A stretch of 64,000 nucleotides of DNA from Tenrec ecaudatus (GCF_050624435.1 NC_134530.1:145554721-145618720), one strand, 5' to 3'; positions 1-13,180 are shown, numbered from the stretch's first letter. The notes: generated by a model from the sequence alone, not told the origin. Made by a program: numbers and translations.

Positions 1-1434
1 GGTGCTATTGTATTGGGGGAGTGTGCGTGAAGAGGCCCAATATCCACCTGTTACCCTACTACTGAATCTATAAATATATGCACATAGATCTATTTCCCCC
101 ATAATCATAAATATATTTACATATGTACATGTCTGTATTTAGGCTTCTATGAATGCCCTTTGCTTCCTACTCCTTTCCTCTATTTCCTTATGCTTTCCTC
201 CTATCCCACTACCATGTTCATCCTTCATTCTGGTTTCAGTAATTCCTCTCAGTTACCTTGCCCATAGTCACTCCCTATCAGTCCTCCATCCTCTCCCTCC
301 ACTGGTTTTGAACCACTCATTGTTCCCTATTCCCTGGGTTGGCCAACACCTCCTCCCTTCCCCTACCTCCCACACTCTCATGTCCCTCCAGGACCGTTGG
401 TCCTGTTATTTTTTCCTCACATTGTTTGTCCAGCCTATCTTATCTAGGTGGACCTGCAGATATAGTAATAAGTGCATACAAATGCAGATGGCTTTGACAG
501 CACCCAAGTGGCACATAAGAACATAGCTTCGACAGCAGCAACACCAACATGCTGACAAACAAAAAAGCTACTGACATACAAAATTTAAAAGAAGAGGGAA
601 AATAAAGCAAAAACAAAAACACAGCAAACAAAAAAATCTGTTACTAGTTTGAGGTCTGTGTTGGCCTTTAGGAGTGCTTTCTGGATGAGTCTGATGGGGT
701 GCCATGTCCTGGCTCCAAAGACCATCCTTTATACTCCCTTGGGACCTCCTTGCTCTGCTCCCCCCACTGCTCCATTGCAAGCCCACAGTATTTTGCCTCA
801 GTGTGGTGGGGTCAGCTCAGTTGCACATCCCCCACTGTGTCTCCGGTGCTGTCCCATGTAGGGCCATGAGTCAGTGCAGGATGTAGCATCTCACCGTGGC
901 CAGCTGTATGGTCCTCTCTGTACAATGTGTCCTTTGAGCCGGGCTATCATCCTCTGAGCTTGGTGGACCCAAGTGTGCTCTGCTCCGTTCTTACTCCTTC
1001 CTTTGCTTCAGCTTCCTTCTGGGTGTGGGGTGTTAGGTCAGTTCCTTTCCCACGCCAGACGATCTACTTTCATTTTCTGTGGTACTCCCTTCGATTGTGG
1101 GGGTCAGGCTAATTCTGGTTGGGGCCAGCATATGGTCCAGTCTCTTCGTGGATTCCTCTGTGCATTACGTTGCCCTCCTGGTTTGGCGTGTCATGGTGGG
1201 GTCCGTATGCATGCTCCAGTTCTGTGAGGTCACAACAAATACTGCTCCCCCCATGCCATCCACTCTGTTTTGCCCCACCCCACTTCTCCCTCTCCCTGCC
1301 CCACTTCCCCTTCTTTATGCTGGGCTCTCGTGTACCTCCCTAGGTGTGGCCTGCCCTCCCTCCAACTATCTATGATTCCACCCATTTTTTGCAAGATACA
1401 TGCTTACTCTTCTATTTCTGGCATGCTGATTTAC
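1..1434 (-). other. L1 3'UTR, proximal part
   Basis: This is the reverse complement of the 3'UTR that follows ORF2 in the plus-strand L1 (46453 to about 47950), with the same landmarks in the same order. It is cut by the window edge, so the distal part with the tandem module and polyadenylation signal is not visible. Apparent short open frames here are incidental, since the sequence is pyrimidine-rich and non-coding in the L1. Confidence 0.85.
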
Positions 1435-4400
1435 TTACCTCAGGGGACTCATGCTATACTTGTCCTTTTGAGTCTGGCTAACCTCACTTAACATAACTCC
1501 TTTCAGCTCTTCCCATGACACGACGTGTTTCATGTGCTCATCCATGCTTTTTGGTGCTGCATTGTACTCCATTTTGTGTATTTGCCAAACTTTACTAATC
1601 CACTCATCTATCGATGGAAACTTAGGCTGTTTCCAAGTCTTTGCGATCGTGAATTGTGCTGCAGTAAACATTGGAGCGCATATGACTGGTCGTGTTTTAT
1701 TTGCTGCTTCCACCCAGTAGAGGGATGGCTGGGTCATAAGGTAGATCAATTTCCATTTTCTTTAAGTATCGCCAGATTGCTTTCCACAGTGGTTATATAA
1801 ATCTGCATGACCACCACTTTTTGCTCTCTGATTTGCTGATTCAGGTTAGCCTCAGGGGTGTTAGGTGGTATCTCATGGTTGTTTTGATTTGCATTTCTCT
1901 TATGGCTAAGGACCTGGAACACTTTCTCATATGCTTATTGGCCATGTGGGTCTCCTCCTTAATGAAAGTCCTTTTTAGTTCTTTTTCCCACTTCCTTAAA
2001 GGGTTAACTGTTTTCCTCTTTTTGCGGGTCATGATGGTGTTGTAGATTTTAGTAATGAGCCCTTTGTCCGATGTGTCATTACTAAAATCCCCTCCCAGTC
2101 TGTGGGTTGTCTTGTCACCCTCTTGGTGAAGTCTTTCGAGGTACACAGGTGCTTTATTCTTATTAAATCCCATTTGTTGGTTTCCAGTTCACCTGTGTGT
2201 GTACCCTTCCCTATTGCAGTGAGCCTATGAGCTCCCTGGGCCAGTGCTCTGAGGTTAGTCTCAATTCCCTCCTTGATGGTCCTGATGGGTTGGGGCTTAA
2301 CTTCTAGGTCTGTGATCCACCTTGAATTTATTCTTGTGCATGGGGTGAGGTAAACGTCTTGTTTCATTTTTATGCATGTGGGTATCCATTGTTTCTTTAT
2401 TCATGTGGGTATCCATTGTTAAAAAGGGTATCCATTGTTAAAAAGAGCATCCGCTTCCCACTTGATGGTTTTGGGACCCTTGTCGAAGATCAGTTGTCTA
2501 TATGCTGATGGTTTTACTCTTGGGCCTTCTATTCTTTTCCACTGGTCTGTGTCTGTTGTTGTGTCAGTACCACGCTGTTTTGACCACTGTAGCTGTGTAA
2601 TAGGCATTAAAATCGGGTAATGCGAGTCCTCCAACTGTGTCCTTCTTCTTGAGGAGTTCTCTGCTAATTCTGGGTTTCTTCCCTCTGCATACGAAATTGG
2701 TGGTCAGTTTTTCCAATTCTTTGAAGAAGGTTCATAGTATTTGAATTGGTATAGCATTGAACTTGTAAAGTGCTTTAGGTAGGACTGTCATCTTTACTAT
2801 GATGAACCTCTCATTCCATGAGCAGGGGAGGGTCTTCCATTTGTGGACATCACTTTTGATTTCCTTTAATAGGGTTTTAAGGTTTTCCTTATATAGGTCT
2901 TTAGTATTTTTTGTTAAATATATTCCTAGTTGTTTCAGTTTGTTCTTCGCTTCTGTGAAAAGTACTTCATTCTTAATCCCTTCTTCCATGGCCCTGTCCG
3001 ATGTGTATAGAAAACCTACTGACTTCTGTTTATTGATCTTGTATGCTGCTAATCTTCCATATTCCTCTATCGCTGTAAGTACTCCAGCTGTGGAGCTTTT
3101 GGGGTTTTCAATGTACAGGATCATGTCATCTGTAATAGCGATAGTTTCACCTCCTTCTCTCCCATTTGGATCCCTTTGATGTCCTTCTGCTGTCTTATGT
3201 TGTTAGCCAGAACCTCCAAAATGATATTGAATAGAAGTGGGGATGGGGGGCATCCTGTCTTGTATCCTTTTTCAGTGGGATTGTTCTTGTCTTTTCTCTA
3301 TTGACTATGATGTTGGCCGTTGGTCTTTCATAGATAGCTTGTATAAACTTGAAGAACTTGCCGTCCAATTCTATCTTCAGGAGTGTCTTGATTAGGAATG
3401 GGTAGTGGATGTTGTCGAATGCTTTTTCTGCATCTATGGATATTATCGTATGGTTTTTATCCCTTTTTCTTCTCCATGTGGTGCATGATATTGATGGATT
3501 TTCAGATGTTAAACCATCCCTGCATCCCTGGGATAGATCCTACCTGGTCGTGGTGGATGATATGTTTTATATACTTTTGTATTCTGTTGGCCAATATTTT
3601 GTTAAGGATTTTTGCATCTATGTTCATTAGAGATATTTGTCTGTAATTCTCTATACTTGTGGACTCTTTGCTCTGTTTGGGTATCAATGTAATGCTGGCT
3701 TCATAAAATGAGTTTGGGAGTCTACCGTCATATTCTATGTTATGGAATACTTTGTGGAGGATTGGTGTCAAATCTTCCCTGGATGCTTGGTAGAATTCTG
3801 CTGTGAAACTGGGGCCTTTTTCCTTGGTAGGTTTTTAATGAGCCTCTCTATTTCTTCCTACACTATGGGTTTGTTGAGGTTCTTGATGTGTATCAGAGAT
3901 AATCTAGGGAGAGACTGTTTTTCCAAATATTTATCCATATCTTCCAGGTGTCTGAATTCATTATAATACAAACCTTCAGAGTACTTTGTGATTATTCTTT
4001 TAATATCATTGGGGTATGTTGTTATTGCCTCTGATTCGTCCCTCATCCTGGCTATTGATGTTTGCTCCTTTCTATCTTTGGTAAGCTTTGCCAGAGGACA
4101 GCCAATTTTGTTAATTCCTTTATAGAACCAGCTTTTAACTGCATTTATCGTTTGCATTGTTCTCTTGTCTTCCCACCGGTTTAACTACGCCCTGATTTTT
4201 ATTATTTCTTTTCTCTTCCTATTGGAGGGGTTGTTCTGCTGACTCTGTTCTAGTTGTTGGAGGTTTGTGTTAACGTATCTGTCATACGCCTTTCTTCTTT
4301 TTTCATGTATGCTTTTAATGATAACAAGCTACCTCTGATAATTATCTTTGCAGTGTCCCATAAGTTTTGATATGTTGTATGCTCATTCTCATTAGTTTCT

Positions 4401-5209
4401 AGAAACTTTCTAATATCCTCTCTGATCTGGGCCTGTACCTATTCATGTTGCAGGAGATCGTTGTTCATTTTCAAATTGCTTGCCCTTGCTTTTCTGGATG
4501 CCCTCTTATTAATCTCCAGCTTTATGGCAGGGTGATCTGAGAAAGATGTCTGGATAATATCTATGTGTCTCAATTTACTCAGGCTGGACATGTGCCCCAG
4601 CATGTGGTCTATTCTTTAAAAAGATCCATGTGGATTTGAAAAGAATGTGAAATCCTTTGCTTTGGGATGGAAAGCTCTATAGATATCTGTCAGGCCCTGT
4701 TGCATAAGTACATTGTTTAGCTCTCTGACCTATTTGCTGAGATTCTTTCCCAGTGACCTGTCTTTTTCTGATAATGGAGTGTTAAAATCACCCACTATGA
4801 TTGTTGGTTCCCTGATTTCTTCTTTCATCTTTTTTATAGTTTGTTTGACAAAATTCTCCACACCATTATTAGGAGTGTAAATATTCAATATGCTAAGTGC
4901 ATCCTGGTTTACTAAACCTTTGAGCATTATGTAGTGTCCCTCTTTGTCTCTTTTTATGATTTGGATTTTTTAAGGACCATTTTGTCGGAGATTAAGATAG
5001 TCGCTCCTGCCGCCTTGGAGTTACCATCGATAGGTAAACTTTCTGCCAACTCTTTATTCTTGTCTGTGTGCTTAAGCTGTGTCTCTTGCTGGCAACAGAC
5101 TGATGGATTATGTTTTCTGAGCCAGTTCTCCAGCCTTTCTTTTAATGTATGAATTGAGTCCATTGGATTTCAGAGTAATTATTACTGTCTCTGGATTCAT
5201 AGTTGCCAT
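1435..5209 (-). pseudogene. L1 ORF2 (endonuclease-reverse transcriptase), broken
   Basis: The start is taken at 5209, where the minus strand reads ATGGCAACTATGAA, matching the ORF2 start of the plus-strand L1 at 42468. Pieces in order: N-terminal endonuclease (about 5163-4954), endonuclease core with VGDFNTPLSEKDRS (about 4790), pre-RT (4157-3858), RT with NEILANRI-like and [15 protein letters not shown] (3771-3502), RT palm and thumb after MILYIE (3124-2732), and the C-terminal domain to 1435. Stops and frameshifts separate all blocks, so no product longer than about 130 residues is possible. In an active L1 this protein nicks DNA and reverse-transcribes the L1 RNA. Confidence 0.9.
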
Positions 5210-5251
5210 ACCCTGTTTTGTGTTTTGGGTCTTTACCTATCTCCCTTCATA

Positions 5252-6498
5252 TCAGTGTGCTGTGTTTGAGTGGAGAGTTTTTTTTCTTGTCCTCTTATCC
5301 ATCTGAGATCCTGTTGTCCTAGTAATTGTTTCTGGCATGTTGGCTTTTAGATGGAGATGGGCTATATGGTGGTCTCCTGTTTGTTCTTAGTGGAGGTTGA
5401 TCCTCTGACCATAGTGAGTCAGCCAGTATCTTCCGCAGAGTCGGGTGACTTGCAGCATATTCTTTGAGTCTTTTCTTGTCCTGGGAGATCCTTATCTCAC
5501 CATCTATCTGAATGGATAACTTAGCAAGGTACAGGATTCTGGGAGAGGTGTTTCTTTTCTTTCAGCTTTTGGAAGATATTGCTCCATTCTCTCCTCCTCT
5601 TATGGTATCTACTGATAGGTCTGAGCATATTCTTACCTGCTCTCCTTTGTATGTGACTATCTTCCTTTCTCTTGCTGCTTGTAAAATTATCTCTTTTCCC
5701 TCTAAGTTGGATATTTTTACTATTATATGTCTTGGCATGTTCTTCTTGGGATTTAGCTTAGCTGGCGTCCTTTCCACTTTCTGTATGAGTGTCTGGTTCT
5801 CCCTTGTTAGGATGGGAAATTTTTCTTCCAGAAATTGCTTTGCTATTTTGGCTGTCGACTTGTGTGTTGTGTTGTGCTCCAGTAGATTGATTATTCAAAT
5901 ATTATTCCTTTTCATAGCATCTGTCAATTATCTCAGGTTGTCTTCTGTTTCTTTAATTTTCCTATCTGACTGTCTTTCTCATTTGCTTAGGTCTGTTCGA
6001 GTGTCCTCAATATCACTGATACGGTTCTCTGCCTCCTCAAGCCTAATCCTAAATTCTGTGACCTTGTGTATGGCTTCTGCTACCTCATCTGTTAGCTCCT
6101 GCAGTTTCCTATGATGGGTGGATTTCATCCCCTCTATTGTGCATTTCATCTCCTCTCTCATTTCATCCTTATTCTGGGTTGCTTCCCTTAGCTCCTGTAT
6201 TACTGCGAGCAGACTTCTGAAGATTTCCTTCTGTGCTAGATCTGTATCTGTTTCTTCTATGAGCGATGTTAGGTCTACTACTATGTTTCATCTCTCTGCT
6301 GTTTTTTTGTTGTTGTTAGGAGTGATTTGGTCTATTGATTTTTTAAAACATTTTATTAGGGGCTCATACAACTCTTATCACAGTCCATACATATACATAC
6401 ATCTATTGTATAAAGCACATCTGTACATTCTTTGCCCTAATCATTTTTTTCTCCTCTTTGGTCTTTTGATTTTTACTTGTTCCTTTCATAGGCCCCAT
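5252..6498 (-). pseudogene. L1 ORF1 (RNA-binding chaperone), broken by insertion
   Basis: The ATG is at 6498 on the minus strand and the stop at 5252, matching ORF1 at 41298-42425. A coiled-coil segment (about 6161-5979, MREEMKCTIEGMKSTHHRKL) is followed by the RNA-binding region (5777-5562, with PRHIIVKISNLEGKE). The first codons are separated from the rest by a 116-bp insertion at 6344-6459, and further stops occur. ORF1p normally forms trimers that coat L1 RNA. This copy cannot encode it. Confidence 0.87.
6344..6459 (-). mobile_element. 116-bp L1 3'-tail insertion with target-site duplication
   Basis: On the minus strand this is only the last ~100 nt of an L1 3'UTR, ending with CCCCTAATAAAATG and a short A-run. 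It interrupts the ORF1 reading region. Flanks GGTCTATTGATTTTT (6329-6343) and GGTCTTTTGATTTTT (6460-6474) differ at one base, which is a clear target-site duplication. It is therefore a separate, severely 5'-truncated L1 insertion and younger than the host L1. Confidence 0.88.
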
Positions 6499-7019
6499 GC
6501 TTCTGGGATGCCAGGGTAACCTTATCTGTGTTACTGTTAAGAATTCTTTCAGGCGACTGCCTATGACCTACTATAGTGATGGGTCAGACTGCTGTGTAGG
6601 CAGAGTTCCCCGACGGTTAGTGACCCGCAGTGGTGAGATATTTCAGGAACTGAAGTGGGGACTGGAGCCTCAGTGAGTGCCCTCAGGCTGTTTTGACCTG
6701 GTTTGACAGGGTACCCTCAGCATCCCTTTTTTTGTTTAGTAATAAAAAAAGAATTTTAAAAGTTAAAAATAATCTTAAACAAAATTTTGGGCAGAAGAAG
6801 AAATAAATGGAGAGAGGAAGAAGGAGAATCTATAAAATATAAGAGAAAAGCAGTGATAATAGTACAAGTGGAAGGAGAAGAACAAAGAGAGAAGGAAAAC
6901 CTATAGACAAGGGGCAGAAGAGAAGAGCTAGCAATAATGAAAAAGGAGGAAGAAGAGAGAAAAGGCAACACAGAAAGTAAAAGAAAGAATAGAGAAATAT
7001 CAGCACGAGATAAAAGATG

Positions 7020-7062
<43 letters not shown>

Positions 7063-8540
7063 CCCCCTTCTTTTTCCCTCTAAGCTTTAGTGATGCCTAA
7101 TAGAACGTGGAGGTGGGGGATGCCTCGCTGTCACGGGACATGGTGCTGATCTGGGCTGTGGTGCTGGGCTATGTGAGGGGTGGGGTTCTCTTCAGATCAG
7201 CAAGCCCTCCCAAGTTCCTGCAGGCCTGTAGAGTTGAGCCTGTGGGTGGAGGTTACACAGGCAGTAGCAGCTCCCCAAGGGCAGGCCACCTACACCAGCT
7301 GGATAATGCTGGGGTCAGTCCAGGTGCTGAGAGAGGCATAGGTTACAGCTCCCGCCTCCTATGCTGTCTGGGAAGGGCTGGGGCAGGTTTAGGATCTGGC
7401 ACTGGGGACCCCACCATGCCCCTCGGTCTTGAGAGCCGGCTGGAGCACACAGACGGCTCTGGTGGGGACTGCAAAGCCCTGTCCTACGCTCCCCAGCAGG
7501 TGGGGACCTTTATTGCTTAATCCATTGGCCCTTAGAACCACGCAGTCTCCACAGTGGTTCAAACCAGATTGGACAATGGAGGCTCTGGCGGGAAACTGTG
7601 GGCAATGGTGCTTCTCCTGCTCCCAGGCTCAGAGCTCAGAGCCGCCTGCTGCTGGAATCACCTCAGTGAACCGGGGAGGGCAACACCACTCCCGCAGGAG
7701 TGCAGGACCCTGTCGCTCATGCTCCCAGTAGGCAGGGGTACCCACTGTAGCTTCTGGCGCTGTCGACTCTGGGAGGGGTGCCCTCAGCAGGCAGATTTAG
7801 TGCACCGGGCTGCGGCTACAGATCTCCGCAGGCCAGCCTGAAATGGCCCCAGCAGAAACGCAATGTCGTGGGTAGAAGGAGGCTGGGCTATGGAGTGGCT
7901 CCCACCCGCGGGAAGTGCTCAGCGCAGGTTCCCGGGCCGGGAGTGGAGCGGGCGCTAAGCTGGTGGGGGTAGGTTGTCGGGCAAAGGAGTGCCAGTGGAG
8001 AGGCCCCAGGCAGCGGTGGGGGTGGATGGTCCCCCGTGGGGGTCGCCTGGTAGCCCCCGATGGTCTGTAGGTCAGTTACCGGGGCCTTGGATGAATGGAG
8101 GAAGGGACGTGGACCCAAAGGCAGATCACTGCCACGTGGAGAGAGGAGAACCGTGGGAAAGAGAAGCTTCTTTCCTAGTGGAGTTCCACGAGTGGGCAGC
8201 TACTGTAGGTACTTTGACCGTTGCACGTGTCTCATATCTCGGCAGTGCAGGCAAGCAACTCTGGGCTCAGGGTCCTGGTCTGGGGATGGAGTGGGGCTGT
8301 AGCTAGTCGCAGCCGTGATGGCGGCAGCCTAGTGACCGAAGATGTCCCACGAATCGGGTCCTGTATCACCCAGGCCCCAGCTCAGGACAAATGCGTGGGG
8401 TTGGGGTGGGTTGCTGTCCCAGGAGGATATTTCACTCACCAGACTCCTCCCGCTCGGCTACCTGGACACCAAATCCGCTTTGATCGAAAGAGCTCTCAGA
8501 GTATGTGGGTCCCCTGGTCCACCTTCTTCCCCACCCTCCT
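6499..8540 (-). promoter_or_regulatory. L1 5'UTR and internal promoter region
   Basis: About 2.0 kb separates ORF1 from the 5' end. The distal two thirds (about 7100-8530) is GC- and CpG-rich, for example around 7900-7960. The part next to ORF1 is a purine tract on the plus strand (about 6770-7018), which is polypyrimidine in the L1 sense. The part at about 6560-7640 aligns to the 5'UTR of the plus-strand L1 (40222-41297); the remaining ~0.9 kb upstream is absent there. L1 5'UTRs act as internal RNA polymerase II promoters; activity of this one is inferred only. Confidence 0.75.
7020..7060. repeat. (AT)n microsatellite
   Basis: About 40 bp of alternating AT lies within the L1 5'UTR, next to the purine tract. 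Confidence 0.97.
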
Positions 8541-8544
8541 ACAG

Positions 8545-10480
8545 TTCTTACAATAATCCATACATCCATTGTGTCAATCACATTTGTACATATGTTGCCA
8601 TCATCCTTTTGAAAACATTTTCTTTCTACTTGAGATTAGCTCTTCATTTTCTTCTCCTCTCTCCCTCATGAACCCTTGATAATTTATAAGATCTTTTTTC
8701 ATGTCTTACACTGACCAATGTTTCCCTTCACCCACTTTCCTGTTGTCCATCCCCCTGGGAGGGGGTTATATGTAGCTCATTATGATCTGTTCCTTCTCTT
8801 TCCCCAACCTTAACCTTAGCCTCCTGGTATCACTATTTTCTATGTTGTTCTTGGGGGGAGGGGTATCTGTCCTGGGTTCCCTGTGTCTCCAGCTCTTATC
8901 TGTGTATATGCTCTGGTCTAGCCATATTTGTAAGGTAGAATTGGGGTCATAATAGTGGGTGGGGAGGAAGCATTAAAGAACTAAAGGAAAGTTGTATGTG
9001 TCAATGGTGCTATACTGAACTCTGCCTGGCATGTCTTTTCCTTGTGACTCTTCTGTAAGGGGATGTCCAATTATCTACAGATGGACTTTGGGTCTCTACT
9101 CTGTACTCCCCCTCATTCACAATGATATGATCTTTTTGTCCTGGGTCTTTGATGCCTGATCCCTGATCCTATCAACACCTCATAAGCACACAGGCTGGTG
9201 TGCTTCTTCCATGTGGGCTTTGTTGCTTCTCAACTAGATGGCTGCTTGTTTATTTTCAAGTCTTTAAGACACCAGATGCTATATCTTTTAATAGCCAGGC
9301 ACCATCAGCTTTCTTCACCACACTTGATTATGCACCCATTTTTTTTTCAGAGATCATGTTGGGAAGGTGAGCATCATGGAATTCTAGGTTATTAGAACAA
9401 AGTTTTTTTTTGCATTGAGGGTGTACTTGAATAGAGGCCCAATGTCCATCTCCTACTTTAATGCTAAACCTATAAATATATGTACATAGATCTAGTTCCC
9501 TATCATCATATGAAAATATATTTACATATGTATATGCCTGTATTTAGACCTCTATATATGTCCTTTGCCTCCTAGTTCTTTCCTTTATTTCCTTTGACTT
9601 TCCTCTTGTCCCACTATCATGCCCAGCTTTCGTTTGGGTATCAGTAATTCCTCTCGGTTGCATTGCCCTCGATCAAATCCTACCAGACATCCTACCCCCT
9701 CTCACCATCGATTTTAAATCACTTGTTGTTCCCTTTTCCCTGGGTTTGTTAACGCTCACTTCCTTTTCCTGCCTTCCCTTCTCCCATGTTCCCCCACAAC
9801 CATTGGTCTTGTTGTTTTCTCCTTCAGATTGTTTATCCCACCTATCTTATCTAGGTAGGCATGCAGAGACAATAAGCATAAAAACAAGACAGCAAAACAA
9901 AGCAGCAAAAAACCCAAAAAACATAAAAAACAAAACAACCAAAATAGAAAAGCCTCTAAGTAGTTCAAGATCTGTTGGTGGATCTCTTAGAACTATTTAT
10001 CAGTAGAGTCTATTGGGGTGCCAGGCCTTGCCCCCACAGTATATTTTGGTATTCCCTGGAGACTTCATTACTTTGCTCCCCTTGCTATTCTGTTGCGTGT
10101 CCTTGGTGTTTTGCCTCAGTGTGGTAGGGTCAGATCAGGTATGATTCCCACACTGTGTCCCCAGTGTTGCTCCCCGCAGTACTATGGATCAGTGAAGGAC
10201 GTCATGTCTTGTGGTGGGGCCAGGCCTATGGTCCTCTCTGTGCATTGACTTCTCTGCGCAGGAATATCATCCTCAGAGCATGTTGGGCCAGGATGTACTC
10301 AACTCTCAGTTCCTCCCCCTTCGTTTGCTCATGTGTGCTCTGATCAGACGAGTCCCTCTCTCTAAACCGTAGCTTCAGTGCTGTCCTCTGAAGTGAATTT
10401 TTCTGGATGGGGGGACTGTCCACGTAGTTGGGTTTGGGGCCAGTCTCTCACACATCTCTATTGGTTCCCTGCTTCATGAC
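8545..10480 (-). mobile_element. 5'-truncated L1: 3'UTR only, minus strand
   Basis: The minus strand carries the distal L1 3'UTR: tail-end sequence near 8550-8680, then a single copy of the 3'UTR module (about 9190-9330), then the proximal 3'UTR up to about 10480. No ORF2 sequence is visible, so the copy was truncated inside the 3'UTR. The terminal poly(A) signal is eroded compared with the neighbour at 10530. It abuts the 5' end of the L1 at 1-8540. Confidence 0.83.
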
Positions 10481-10529
10481 CTCTGGCAAATTTAAGAAAG
10501 GAAAAGAGTGAGAAAAAAACGAAATATTT

Positions 10530-12480
10530 TAAAAATCATTTTATTAGGAGCTCATAATCCATACATACATCAGTTAAGTAAAACACATTTGCACATTCAT
10601 TCCCCTCATTCTCAAAACATTTGCTCTCCACTTAAGCTCCTGGCATCAGCTCCTCATTTTCCCCCACCTGCCCTGCACTCCCCTCCCTCATGAACCCTCG
10701 ATAATTTATAAATTATTGTTTTGTCATATCTTGCACAGTCTGACATCTCCCTTCACCCACTTTTCCATTGTCCATCTCCCAGGGAGGAGGCTATATGTAG
10801 ATCCTTGTTATCAGTTCCCCCTTGTACCCCACCTTTGCTCCACCTTCCAGGTATCGCCACTCTCACCACTGGTCCTGAAAGGATCATCCGTCCTGGATTC
10901 CCTGTGTTTCCGTTGCTATCTGAACCAGTGTACATCCCCTGGTCTAGCCAGATTTGTAAGGTAGAATTGGGATCATGATAGTGGTGGCGAGGAAGCATTA
11001 AAGAACAAAAGGAAAGTTGTATGCTTCATTGTTGCTGCACCCTGACTGGCTCGTCTCCTCCTCACGACTCTTTGGTAAGAGGATGTCCAGTTGCCTATAT
11101 TTTGGTCTTGGGTCCCCAATCTACATTCCCCTTCATTCATAATGATTTTATTTTTTGTTCTTTGATGCCTCATCCCTGATCCCTTCGACACCTCATGATC
11201 ACACAGGCTGGTGTGATTCTTCCATGTGGGCTTTGTTGCTTCTGAGCTAGATAGCCGCTTGTTTATCTTCAAGTCTTTTAAGTCCCTGGATGTTATATCT
11301 TTTGATAGCCAGGCTCCATCAGCTTTCTTAATCACATTTGCTTATGCACCTGCTTTGTCTTCATCAACTATATCCAAAAGGTGAGAATCATGGAATGCCA
11401 GTTTAATACAACAAAGTATTCTTGCATTGAGGGAGTACTTGAGTGGAGGTCCAATGTCCATCTGCTACCTTTTGCTAATCCTATAAATATATGCACATAG
11501 ATATATTTCCCCATCATCATATATGATTGTATTTACATATGTACATGCCTTTATTTATATAATAAATGCCCTTTGCCTCCTAGTTCTTTTATCTATTTTC
11601 TTTTATTTTCCTCTTGTCCTACTATTATGCTCAGCCTTCATTTAAGTTTAGGTAATTCCTCTCGGTTACATTACCCTTGATCACGCCCCACCAGGCCTCC
11701 TACACCCTCCTCACCACCAATTTGGATCACTTGTTCCCATATCCCTGGGTTTGTTAACACCACTTCCTTTTCCCCCACCTCCCCTTCTCCCATGCCCCCC
11801 CCAACCATCCGTCATGCTGTTTTCTCCTCCAGATTGTTCATCCAGCCTATCTTATTTAGACAGACCTGTGGAGATAATAACATACACAAAGAGAAGACAA
11901 AGCAAAACAAAACAACAAAAGAAAGCAAAACAACAACAAAAAGCCAATTACAAAATGACAACAAAAGAAAACCTGTAGTTAGTTCAAGGATTATTTGCTG
12001 GCCTTTAGGCGTGTTTTCTGGTCGAGTCTAATGGGGTGCCATGCCCTGGCCCCAAAGTCTATTTTTGGTATTCCCTGGGGACTTCATTGCTCTGTTCCCC
12101 TTGCTGTCCTGTTGCACTCCCTTAGTGTTTTGCCTCAATGTGGTGGGATCAGATCGGGTGCAATTCCCACTCTGTGTCTCCAGTGTTGTCCCATGTAGGG
12201 CTATTTGTCACTGACAGATGTCATGTCTCATAGTGGGGCCGGCCATATGGTCTTCTCTATGGATTGGCTGCTCTGAGGGGGAATATTGTCCTCAAGGATT
12301 GGTGGGCCAGGATGTGCTCCACTCTCTCTTCTTTCCCATTCATTTTCCCCTGTGTGCTCTGATCAGATATGTCCCTTTCCCTGAGCTGCAGCTTCAGTGC
12401 TGTTCTCTGAAAAAAAAATTGTCCGGAGGATGGGCAGGTGTCCACATGGTTTGGATTTGGGCTGGGCCCCAAAGTTTTCT
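10530..12480 (-). mobile_element. 5'-truncated L1: 3'UTR only, minus strand
   Basis: This is a second, parallel copy of the same 3'UTR. On the minus strand it ends with CCTAATAAAATGATTTTTAAA (10528-10550). It holds the pyrimidine (sense G-rich) tract near 10650-10695, one copy of the 3'UTR module (about 11200-11340) and proximal 3'UTR to about 12480. With 8545-10480 it forms a direct tandem of two insertions in the same orientation, with about 50 bp of A-rich sequence between them. Confidence 0.85.
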
Positions 12481-12559
12481 TTTTCATCACTTTTATTTAA
12501 TATAGTCCTGGAATAAAATTACTTTTATTAGATAAATTTACTTTTATTTAATAGAGTTC

Positions 12560-13180
12560 TCTAGTACTTATAGCTAGGGCTATAAATGTCAAAGCAACAT
12601 CAAATGTATCCACATAGGCACAGAAGAAATAAAAAACTGTTTTTGCACATGACATGGTCCTATATATAGAAAACTCCAAAAATTCATTTAAAATTTTGCT
12701 TGGATTAATTGAAAATTTTGGCATAGTAGCAGGCTATAAGATCAACATACAGAAGTCAATTGGATTCTTGTAAATTAAGGATGATAATACCAGAAAAGAT
12801 AGCAAAAGAACAATACTGTTTACAATAACCACACAAAAGAGAAAATACTTAGGAACAAAACTTACAGAGAAATGAAAGGTTTATACAGGAAAACTGAAAA
12901 ACATGCCTTCAAGAAACGGAAAGACACCTACACAAGTGGAACAAGTTACATTTTCCTGGATAGGCAGACTAAATATTGTGAAAATGTCAATGTCACAGAA
13001 AAAGCATTTTACAAATTCAATATATTTCGATTAAAAAGACCAAATTAACTCAAGATGGGCCAAAAACCTAAATATAAATCACACAACTATAAAAACCATT
13101 CATTTAAAAAATAAGGGCTAACTTATGAACTCTAATACAAGGCATAAACACACTACAGAATATAATGAAAAATATCCACA
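12560..13180 (+). pseudogene. Old L1 ORF2 fragment
   Basis: The plus strand shows the RT-thumb part of L1 ORF2 in much diverged form: a block equivalent to KINKQKS (about 12740-12765) and a block equivalent to the TLPCSWIGRLNIVKM region (about 12930-12985). No open frame remains. Divergence is far greater than in the L1s at 1 or 40222, so it belongs to an old mammalian L1 subfamily. Confidence 0.7.

Larger units (their letters stand above)
1..8540 (-). mobile_element. Nearly complete LINE-1, minus strand, inactive
   Basis: Reading the minus strand from 8540 to 1 gives the L1 order: GC-rich 5'UTR, ORF1, ORF2, then 3'UTR running off the left edge. It matches the plus-strand L1 at 40222-49119 in the same order. 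Both ORFs carry many stops and frameshifts and the element is clearly more decayed than the plus copy. The distal 3'UTR and poly(A) tail lie outside the window. The 5' boundary near 8540 is set where L1 3'UTR sequence of a neighbouring copy begins. Confidence 0.9.

Noticed and set aside
7107-8556. Overlapping GC-rich open frames as exons of a gene
   Set aside because: This is L1 5'UTR (matched by 40222-41297 in part); the frames are a by-product of high GC and have no coding motif.
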